Assembly: GCF_024713975.1 (NCBI RefSeq)
Contig: NC_091100.1
Coordinates: forward strand, 17,442,001-17,506,000
Source: Paralichthys olivaceus
Taxonomy: Eukaryota; Chordata; Actinopteri; Pleuronectiformes; Paralichthyidae
Direction: 5' to 3'
DNA: 64,000 nucleotides
Shown here: positions 54,835 through 64,000 of the stretch, one piece after another
Numbering within the stretch: position 1 is the first letter of the stretch
Layout of the letters: every line of letters begins with the position of its first letter
Notes under the pieces: generated by a model
Database searches by the model: none
What the model was told of the DNA's origin: nothing
The model's input: the letters and a program-made list of their open reading frames with translations, nothing else
Translations under genes and position numbers: made by a program

Positions 54835-55260
54835 GTTTATGTATTTTAAAGAGGAACGTTTGACTTCATTATTTTATTTAAAAATGTGAACAGAATAGGT
54901 AGTGCCCACAAGGGGGTGGTGTTGCAGTAGTTTTGCTTTGAAGGGTAAACTTTGAAGGGTAATCCTAAACTTTTAAAACTTTATATTTCTACAGTTTTGA
55001 CACACATGTATTATTATCACGCTTCCTGGTTAATCTTTAACCACTGTTAATGTGTTACTGTGGACATTCACTAGTCCCTTCCAGATTAAATTAGCTGCAG
55101 TTTACATATGCAGTTGAGAACAGAGATGGAGAATAAGAGTTAACGTGATTATCTGTAACTACTGATAAATCATCAATCACACGTTCACACCATAGACTGT
55201 ATGGTTCACACACGAAATGTTTGTTCGCCTGCACCTATAGGCTCCTATAGAAAGTCAATC
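54835..55260. other. intergenic, atp5pd to pnpla6
   Basis: About 0.4 kb spacer with no gene. It contains a short direct repeat, TTTGAAGGGTAA (54938 and 54951). Confidence 0.6.
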
Positions 55261-55494
55261 ATTTCTCTTAACCAATCACGTCCCCCCTCGACTATTTATT
55301 TACATGAAGAGGGCGGGATATCAGCCCCCCCGTCTCCAGACTCGCTGCTTTGATTGGCCATGCCCAGCAGCGTCTCGGGCGCTGATTGGTTTAAATCCTT
55401 GTGGAAAAAAAAAAGCAGGCGGGTCTTCCTGAGAGACGAGTCCCGTTGTATGTTATCTGACAGTCGCTGACGATTGACGAGTCCATCAGCTCAG
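55261..55494 (+). promoter_or_regulatory. pnpla6: pnpla6 promoter with three CCAAT boxes and non-coding exon 1
   Basis: CCAAT at 55272-55276 and inverted ATTGG at 55353-55357 and 55385-55389 lie in GC-richer DNA, an arrangement typical of NF-Y-driven TATA-less promoters. The presumed first exon ends at 55494 with CTCAG before GTAAAC. The start site is estimated to lie between 55400 and 55450. Assignment to pnpla6 rests on it being the only upstream promoter-like region on this strand. Confidence 0.5.
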
Positions 55495-58400
55495 GTAAAC
55501 GTCTCTTCTTATAGATAACACGTTTATAATTGAATTGAATACCCTCACATTTCCGGTGTCGTGTGTTGGAGCTCACAGCCCGGAGCTCTGCGGAGGTTTC
55601 CCCCGCGGGGCTTGTGATTAAAGCGGCGTAGAAAGCAGGGGCTGTCCGCTCCGTGTGTGTGTCAATAACCGTAGAGGAGCTCAGTGCTCTTGCGGAGGTC
55701 AAACACAGAAAACAAGAACTCATCAGAACAGTTCTTTGTCGAGTCATTTGAGATGTGTTGTTGTTGTTGTTTTCACTCCATAAGTCTGATGGTCAGCGCA
55801 GGAAACCGCCATTCACCGCCTCGACAGCTAGCTAACATCAGCGGCAGCGTTAGCCGGCAGCTGAGATTGCGTTATGGATGAGATCGTGAGCCAGGCAGTC
55901 TGTCCTGTGCTGTGGGAAGATGGTTCACGTTGAACCACGAGAAATGAACCAAAGGACTCATATTAATATCACCAGAAACCTTCCGTATTCCTCTAAGTGG
56001 AGGCTTCACATCCCTCTGTGTTACCAGCTGTTTATGTTAGTCAATCACACAAATGTTTCATGTTAAGTGGATTTGATTCACTCTATTTCGTCACAAGTTG
56101 TACGTGTATTTTGTTGGTACTGTATGTTTACAACACAAACAAACAAACCTGCCAGGGGACGTCAGTAAGGTAACACCTCTGGCTGCAAAACATGCAAAAC
56201 TATTTTGGCTGGAGTGAAACACGAGCTGATTTCCCCTTGGCCAGTGCCCTGCTGCTGTTTCCACCAGGGCTTATAATATTCTCTTTATTTCCTTCTGAAA
56301 GTCAGTTTGCTCAAACCTAAAGAGCTGTCTCCCTAAAAGTGTCACGTGAAGTGAAAGGCAATAGCTTTGCATGAATTCATGGGTCAAAGGTTGTTTCTCT
56401 GCAGTCGTCTTTTAAGTCGGCGTGAACATGATACATACAACCGAACAGAATCTTGATATATTCAAACCTTCATGTAAAACTGTGCCGTTGTTTCCAAAAT
56501 AGTTTGGCCTAGTAACCCCACAGACTTGTAATTGTTATTTTGAATGTCATGATCTAGGTGAAAACAGACGTGTCTGTGTTAGTAGTCAGGCCAGGTCTGC
56601 CCCTGGACAGTGGAGTCAACACTGGCTTGATTGTTAGTAGAGAACAATGGGAGCAGGCCTGCACCGAGGGAGGCACTGCTCCAAGGCTAGATGTTGGCTA
56701 CTGTCTCATCTCCAGAGGGACGGACAGGCCAGTGCTGTTCTTAAAAAGTGTTATTACCACACACAAGGCTGAGAGAGGTGATCTGAGGAAAAGTGTGGAA
56801 CTTGTGGTACCACGTTTTGACACATGATTGTGGACTATGATAACAACAAGACTGCTTGACATACTATATGCCTACTCACAAATTCTACCATTACTGACAA
56901 TAACTCATTAATTCATTTGTCATTGCTGCTCCCTTCATCTCTATCAGACATTTTCTTATGTATAAATACTTCAAACATTGACACGCTTCTCCATTATGTT
57001 ACAAACTGGTCGAATCAATTTTTTAAATACTGTTACTCCGTTGAAGTTTACAGTTACACAGGGCAGCTATTGCACTTCTGCAGGAGAGGGATCACTCAAA
57101 TGTGGCTCTCTCTAATAAATATAACTACAATAACTGTCACATCCGCATATCCACAAGGGACAATCAATATTTGGCGGTTTTCAGAAGAGAAAATGACTTG
57201 CAAATGATGGCTGGTTAATTTGTCAAATATGTTGCTGGTGTTGATTTGCTATGCTCACAAAGATTGGCATATGAACACAAATTTACATCAATTGAGAACT
57301 GAATAATAATGATGTTTAAACATTTATTTCACATTTTCTGGAAATAATGTATGCTTAATACTTCATTTAATGTATTAAAATGTTATAAATAAAGATTCAC
57401 TTGGCAAAATCAATGCCAAAGATTTTCTTTTGCTACATTGTGGTCCTGAAACAGCGTGTCCCTTAGGGTTATTTCATGTAACATGACACTCAACCCTCAG
57501 CTTCTCAATGATTGAATTTCATCCATACAGCAGTTCAACCACTCTCTCCAGTTCACTGACGTTAAGCAGGAAATACAGTACATTAGGCCAAAGATGCAGC
57601 TGATGTCAGTCTGTGTTGTTTCTTTAAATACAGTCTGGACAATATTATGACAATATTACTAAATCATTGTCAGATATGTTTTGCAAATTGTAATGGTCAA
57701 CACGATCTACAAACACAGTGGTTGTTATTTGTCACCAAACCAAAGATTACTGCCAAAACAATCAGTAGATTGATTAGTCAACAGATAAATAATTTAGAAG
57801 TATTTGGATCATCATGCATAAATATTGTTATCATCAAACATTCTCAGGTTCCTGCTTCTTTTACAAGCTAATTTGCTGTGTCTCTGTGTTTTATATCATT
57901 GTAAACTGGATATCTTCAGTTAAATTCAGGTAAAACAAGACATTTGATATTCTTCAGACTTCACCAAGGACTCTTTAAAGTTGTAATTGACACAGTTCTT
58001 TTTAATTAACTTTATACATGAATTGAATAAATGATATCTGTCAAATTAAATGAAAATAATCACTGTGATTAATATGGTTAATTATTAAGAAATTGGAAGT
58101 AGATAATTATTTTGCAACTAAAGTGAAATGATGAATTCATGATCAACGTAGTTCATTTGCTTTGAGTCAATAATGTATCACTTAATCAGTTAATTTCCAA
58201 ATCATTTCAGCTCAATTAAGTCCAGTCAGATTATGAAAATAAGAATATAGAAATCATAATAATAATTATAACAATAATAAACACTTTGGTGTAATAAGCA
58301 GATGTCAAGAATATGAATAAGAGTGGGAATAATCTTAACTGAGGCCAGTTACAATGTATTGTCATATTGACTTACAATGAGATATTGTTATTATTCTCAG

Positions 58401-60221
58401 TATTTTCCTCATCATGTGTCAGTATTGATATATGTACATTCAATTATATTTCCAGGGCACAGAGCAAGAGGTTATTTATAGTAACTATTTATAGTCCATC
58501 CAATCAGCCATGAGATATTTGGTTTTTCATACAGCTCTTGCTTGTGCAGTGGAACTACTTTGTATTCCCCCCACCAAACACAGTCCATGTTGTCAGGCAG
58601 CTTTTTTTCCCTCTAGCCTCACTATAGTTGTCAAAGCGAGCTAAGCTAGCATAGCTGTTTATCTGACCATAGACAGTCAATGGAGCTTGGTATCCTGGCT
58701 GCAGCTCACACGTCTGTGTCAGCTGAATCAGTGTGCACAGGCAGATGTGAGCTGGGAGGTGGTATGCAGCCGGCCTGGATGAACTTTAGGAATAACTGCT
58801 TCGGTGCAGTACTTTGGTGGTCATGCAGCATCAGAGGATTCTGGTTATACTGGGCTGCTCCCAGTAAAACTTACATGGTTATATGGTTGTAAAATAGGTT
58901 AAATGTTATACTATTTTGTTGTAGGGACAGTGTTTAGAGAAATGGTTTAAGAGAAGGATTATGAAATGTGTTGTGTGGTAAACTACACAGTGCATGCTTC
59001 TTCAAAAAAACGAAATGTTTTGGTCTTCTACAGCTTTCCATGCAAAATCATCACAGTGTATGTGGGTAAAAACAGCAACTACACATAACAACATAAACAA
59101 AAACGAACTGACATGGTCAGGGACTTGCCTTTTCCAGTTTGATATATTTTCAACATATTGGGTATCCTTAAATTGTCCATCTTAATCCCCAGTCAAAGCA
59201 TCACCAATTAATGGGGACAGTCAGAAGATCATCCCACAGGGAGGTGTTAGAGTGGGATGGATGAAAGAGGGGAAGGGGTGACCATCTGGACGGGTTTTTA
59301 TCTGTTGTCTAGAGAGCTGCTGTGTTTGGGATGGATTCAAAAGCTTGAACCAGTTTCCTTGGCAGAAGTGATGAAAAAGTATTATCATGGAATTGGTCAA
59401 ATGTCCTGATACACACACTGAAATAATTTCTTATGTCGAATCATTGTTATTGTTAGTGTATTATTATAATTCTTCTCTTTTTATTTTTGGTTTTTATTGA
59501 TAAAAAAAAGTAATCCACACTTCATGCTCTATCTTGGAGATTCGTGCTTGCTATGATAGATGCTGGAGTGTATTTACCACGAGTGTGGTGCTCAAACATG
59601 TTTTTAACAACTGTTAGAAATTCAAAAGGGTGATACCATTTACCATTGCTGACTGTGAAAACAGTTGCATTCCGTTCCGGCAGTGTGCTGCAGCAGCATG
59701 CAATAAACTGATATGATTCTACTGATTCCTATCGTCAGTCATCAGTTCAAGTTTTAGGAGAGATTAAGTGCAGATAGTAAAGAAAGCAAACACTTGAGTC
59801 AGGGACTTTCAAACCTTCTGCCTTAAGGTGAGGGCCTTGATAGGCAGATGTTGGACAGCAGCCACACACAAACTCTGCTGAGTCCTGGTTGAGACGTGAG
59901 ACAGTGTTTAATAATGTGGAGTTCCTAAGGAAGGCGACATCTTTCGGCAGATGCAGCTTAAAAGTCAGGAAAAAAGATTTCTATATGTTTGTGTTTGTGC
60001 ATTAGTGAAATTAGGAAGGTTTTCAAATGTAAGACGCTCTTTTACGGCTGACGCTTTTAGTTGTTATAGTAGGTGAAGCCCAGATGTTGTTGTAAATAAA
60101 CATTTACTATACAAGCGTCCTGAACGTCAGGCCACTAATACTGAACAGCCATGATTGATTATATTATTTATTTACACCTGTGCTTTCCCTGCTGAGTGTG
60201 CATATCTGTCTGTGTTTCCAG
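55495..60221 (+). other. pnpla6: pnpla6 intron 1
   Basis: A 4.7-kb intron, AT-rich from about 56800 to 58500. An 89-codon open frame at 56558-56827 has no splice context and no recognisable motif. The first 400 bases remain CpG-rich. No RNA gene or clear transposon was recognised. Confidence 0.5.
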
Positions 60222-60262
60222 TGGCCGTTGATGGACCATCCCTATGAAGAAACAGGGTTACA

Positions 60263-60867
60263 ATGGGACAGAGTACCTCGGAACAAGAGGTCCAAGGCGA
60301 CACCCCAGAGGTTGGTTTGTTCTCTGTTTCCATTTGCATCATGGTAAAACACATAAGGTACACCTAAATAAAGTGAAGTAAAGAACAGTAAATGTAGTTC
60401 ATGACTTTAACTGGGAAAGAGTTCTGTGAATAAAAAAACAAAAGGAGACACTTAATTTAATATGATAGCCTAAAAATAGAGATCCACTCTATTTTTTTTT
60501 CTGATGTGACATAGCATATAATTTCCTACATGACAATGTCCTCATATGATTAGCAGCATGTGAATCATTGTTTTTGAAATGCAGAGTGTGGTTCTGATTG
60601 TTCCTTTTTTTATATTGTGCAGACCATCTGTTAATTTCTGTGTGCACACGTGCTGCCTGCACTCACCATGCCAGCCCCACTGTCAATATCCCTAGTGTCC
60701 ATTTTAGGCCTTTTACTGCCAAATAACCCTCAGCTACTCACACGCAAATCAATAACCTCTGATAACAGACATGCAATCCCATTGGCTGCTCAGCCAGAAC
60801 ACTAAAAACCTATTACTCCTGCTCTGACAATACTGCGTCTGATGGCTATATACTGTAGGTAGTGAAG

Positions 60868-60932
<65 letters not shown>

Positions 60933-61079
60933 ACAAACAAGCTTATCTTGACCACAGGATCTTTACATCCCCTGCATGAACAGTGTTGTTTTTCTCTAAT
61001 CTTCCTCTGTTTATCAGCTTGTGCTTTAGAAGAGACAGTGTACCAAACTATGTGCTCCCTGATCCTGAACATGTGTATT

Positions 61080-61125
<46 letters not shown>

Positions 61126-63762
61126 TTTCTTTGGTGTATAGCTGCATACTCTGCACAAGTCCAGCTGTCTCAACAGCTTAAGTTATAAGTCAAGGGAGTT
61201 GTTTGGCTTTTTGGCCTTTCCTGGACGCCAGACCAGACTAGCTTGAAGTCTTTTTTGCCAGAGCATCGTCTCTTTTTTCAGGCCCAGTTTGCATGTGCAA
61301 TCATTAAGACTTAATTATTTTCAGCATCATCTTTATTCTTAGGATAAGTTGCAGCAAAGTTAACTTGACCCCCGAAGCTAAGACTCATTCCATTGACACA
61401 TTGTGTTCGGTAAATATCAGGCAACATTTCTCTCACGTGCACCTTTTACTTGCCTTTTCAGATTTACAGCTGGAATCCTGACTCTGTGTTAAACTCTTTC
61501 TAATCTTGAGCAAAGTACAAATCAAAGCCTGAGAAACATACAGTAGTTGGCTGACAAATGTAAGGGCCTGAATGTGGGGAAGGTCAGAAAATTTACTACA
61601 TCTTTATTTCCTTCTCTTCTTGCTTCACGAGCACTGATAGCGATACAGTTATGCCTCCAGGGCAAAGCCCTTATTCCCACATTCCATTACACTCCAGTGA
61701 AATTGAAGCCTTCAGGCCAAGCCTTACGCAGCATTTCAGTTTGAATATACTGTAAGAGGTCGCAGCCATCGAGTAAGCTTTGAAGTACTTAGCATGCTAG
61801 CTGCAGGAGTTGTTCTCTCTCAGATTAAAAACAGGTCTCTTTATTCCTCTGTTACATTAGGACGGGTTTAATGACATCAAGCCATTGGTGGAGGAGGAAC
61901 TACAGACGAGCATGGTGAGTGTGCAATGAGCCTTCATTGAGAAAATATCTTTTCAGTTTCCTTCTGCTGCTGTTGAGTCATTCTACCAGGAAATGTCACC
62001 ACCACATTTTTCACCATAGCGCAAGGTAGAAAATTAGAAAATACATTTTGTTCACCGAGTAAAAGCCGGCAGGCAAAATAATGATTTAAAACATTCAATA
62101 GGTATAGTCCTGCAGCCAGTACAGGCCATTACATTTTGTTTTTCATGCACCCTTTGACCCTTTACACTCATCAGTTCACCTCCTTCTTTCTTCTTTTCTC
62201 ATCAGATGGTGGGGATGGTGATTGGTGCAGGCATCGCCATTGTTCTCATCGCCATCCTCATCTTCTTCATCCTGCGGAGGATCCAGCTGCGGAGTCAGTG
62301 ACTGCTAAGAAACATTTTTCAACATATGCTTGGAACATGTAATGATAATCATAAAAAACGGGAACCTGCTTATTTGTCATATTTATATTCATTTATAGAT
62401 CGGGAAGCTCAGGAGGCTCCAAAATACCGCTTCCGCAAGAGGGACAAAGTCATGTTCTACGGGCGAAAGATGTTGCGTAAAGTGAGTGTTTATTGACACA
62501 AAAGATGGTATGCTGAGAGTAATTATGGGCTGGCTCAGACTCACAGGGAGTCATGTGTCATATCTACTTTTCAAGGATAGTGCGTAAGGCTACATTTACT
62601 ATTGGAGTAATATTTAAACCAGTGTGTTTCCCAACAGGTCTCCCAGTCTACCTCTTCCCTGGTGGGTACATCCTCTTCCTCTCGGCCGCGCCTCAAGAAG
62701 AAGCAGAAGATGCTCAATATTGCCAAAAAGTAAATCAAAATTCTCCTTTTCACCAGTCTTCATTACTCTCCTAACCATAATAAGTGGTGAGCACTCTGTC
62801 CCTTGTCGTCATATATAACTGTCTCTGTGACTGTCACTTGTGCAGGATCCTGCGCTTTAAGAAGGAGGTGCCCATCCTTCAGGCTAAGGAGCCCCCTCCA
62901 TCCGTGCTGGAGGCAGACCTCACAGAATTTGATGTGGCCAACTCCCACCTCCCTTCCGAGGTGCTCTACATGCTCAAAAATGTCCGGTAGGTTCATTCTC
63001 TGTCAGATGTTTGTGTAATGTGTTATCGTGTACAGTAGCCTACATCCTTTAGGGCATCTGTGGCTCAGGAGGTAGAGAGGGTCGGTGAGGGTCGGTGGTT
63101 CAATCTCTGACTCTTTCAATCTGTATTCCAAAGTCCTTGTGCAAGAAACTGATCCCCAAATTTCATTGCCAACATTGTATGAGTTATGTGATAATAAAAT
63201 ACTGTATGAATAGGCGTGTGAATGTGTGAATGTAACTTGTACTTAAAAGCACTTGAGTGGTCGATAAGACTGGAAAAGAGCTATATGAACACAATTCATT
63301 CACAGTGTATTTACAGTGTATAGATCAGTGCTCAAAAGGCCTAGGTACACTGTATGTCTGTACATTGATAAGTCGATATGCATGAGTAATAAAACTTTGC
63401 ATTGCTTCTACACACATACCTTTTAGAGATGTGCTTCCTCTGAGAAGCTGTACTTATACACTGATCTTAAAATGTTCTTTTGATTATTGAAGATTGAAAC
63501 CCATAGAGGTTAGCTGTGCAGTGCTGACAAACCAAGTGTGTACAGTGCTGTTGTGTGTTCACCTAACCACCCTAACCTCTCCTCTCTTGACCTTCACTGC
63601 AGTGTGCTGGGTCACTTTGAGAAGCCCCTCTTCCTGGAGCTGTGTAAACACATGGTGTTCCTGCAATTCCAACAAGGGGAGTACGTTTTCAGGCCAGGCC
63701 AGCCTGACAGCAGCATCTACGTGGTGCAGGACGGAAAACTAGAATTGTGCCTTACTGGAGCG
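60263..63762 (+). CDS. pnpla6: patatin-like phospholipase 6 / neuropathy target esterase (N-terminal part)
   Basis: The 5' coding part of an ER-anchored lysophospholipase that deacylates phosphatidylcholine and lysophosphatidylcholine. Coding exons are 60263-60310, 61861-61914, 62206-62293, 62399-62481, 62638-62729, 62846-62986 and 63603-63762, with phases that fit throughout, giving the first 222 residues. The order is: MGQSTSEQ, an acidic linker with DGFNDI, one transmembrane helix (about 37-57), then the basic segment [19 protein letters not shown], the block VSQSTSSLV and MLNIAKK, EADLTEF and [15 protein letters not shown]. Last comes the start of the first cyclic-nucleotide-binding-like domain (from 170, [11 protein letters not shown] and [11 protein letters not shown]). 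VSQSTSSLV and the DGF motif favour PNPLA6 over PNPLA7, though FKKE and EFDV recall PNPLA7. The patatin catalytic domain lies right of the window. The donor after 62293 (GTCAGT) is weak. Confidence 0.93.
60869..60928. repeat. (AC)30 microsatellite
   Basis: 60 bp of perfect AC repeats in pnpla6 intron 2. Confidence 0.98.
61078..61131. repeat. (TTTC)n microsatellite
   Basis: About 13 TTTC units with one TTCC interruption near the end, in pnpla6 intron 2. Confidence 0.97.
63054..63302 (+). mobile_element. tRNA-derived SINE in a pnpla6 intron
   Basis: CTGTGGCTCAGGAGGTAGAG (A-box-like) is followed by GGTTCAATCTC (B-box-like, 63097), then TGTGTGAATGTGTGAATG-type sequence. The tail is ACTTGAGTGGTCGATAAG and GCTATATGAAC. 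Size and order match the copies at 361 and 5538. It sits in the 616-bp intron between pnpla6 exons 62846-62986 and 63603-63762 and accounts for about 40% of it. Confidence 0.7.
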
Positions 63763-64000
63763 GTACGTCATGCATTGAGAATTTAACAATTATTTTTGTA
63801 TTTTAGGGTTATATGGTCTAGTATGTGTTATAACACATACACACATACTAAACTTAATGCTCACAAATCCACAAACGGCTTTACTGCGGGAATTCAGGCT
63901 TTACCAACTCATTAACGTCTATTAACATCTGACTCAGATAATCTCATTACATGGCTGTTAGCAAAAATTGCTCTTATAATGACAAAGAAGTTTGGTACAG
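63763..64000 (+). other. pnpla6: pnpla6 intron continuing past the window
   Basis: The donor GTACGT at 63763 opens an intron with no further exon before the window edge. Confidence 0.7.

Larger units (their letters stand above)
60311..61860 (+). other. pnpla6: pnpla6 intron 2 with microsatellites
   Basis: A 1.55-kb intron holding an AC microsatellite (60869-60928) and a TTTC tetranucleotide tract (61078-61131). No other exon is seen. Confidence 0.7.

Noticed and set aside
56558-56827. 89-codon frame in pnpla6 intron 1
   Set aside because: It starts without a promoter or acceptor, ends without a poly(A) signal, and no motif is recognised. Its length is expected by chance in 4.7 kb.

Overview
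The window reads as genomic DNA of a ray-finned fish, probably a spiny-rayed (percomorph) teleost. The genes are split into short vertebrate-type exons with GT..AG introns. Dinucleotide microsatellites, mostly CA/GT, are very frequent. Several dispersed repeats resemble teleost families I recognise: a tRNA-derived SINE, a foldback element rich in GCTTAGC, and an old retroposon-like repeat. One gene is an olfactory receptor of a class expanded in teleosts. I see no bacterial, viral or CRISPR content.

Layout: (1) 1-1909 is the 3' end of nsmce1 (+), a RING-like ubiquitin ligase subunit of the SMC5/6 complex. (2) 3031-4026 (-) is a complete single-exon trace amine-associated receptor that converges on nsmce1. 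(3) 4.1-11.4 kb is intergenic with old repeats. (4) About 11.46-17.1 kb (+) is a calcyon/NSG-family gene, best called caly: a GC-rich non-coding first exon and four coding exons giving 201 aa. (5) 17.1-47.6 kb is a 30-kb stretch with no credible coding exon. AT-rich stretches and microsatellites alternate there with complex blocks of higher GC that look like conserved regulatory DNA. (6) 47.76-50.1 kb (+) is an Msx homeobox gene, best called msx3 because a caly-Msx3 neighbourhood is also found in mouse. It has two coding exons, 277 aa, and a promoter with TATA and CCAAT boxes. (7) 51.5-54.83 kb (+) is atp5pd, mitochondrial ATP synthase subunit d, 161 aa in five coding exons. (8) From about 55.4 kb to the right edge (+) is the 5' part of pnpla6 (neuropathy target esterase): a non-coding first exon, seven coding exons with the membrane anchor and the start of the first cyclic-nucleotide-binding-like domain, continuing out of the window.

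The genes belong to unrelated pathways: genome maintenance, chemosensation, endocytic trafficking in neurons, development, oxidative phosphorylation and phospholipid turnover. They are linked by chromosomal neighbourhood, not by an operon-like system. The best candidates for new biology are non-coding: the caly-msx3 desert, a tandem duplication with palindromic homeodomain-like sites just 3' of msx3, a 116-bp CA tract 9 bp after a caly splice donor, and overlapping upstream ORFs at the pnpla6 start. The TAAR's non-classical amine-binding residues are also notable. Similarity statements rest on recognition by eye; no alignment or database search was run.
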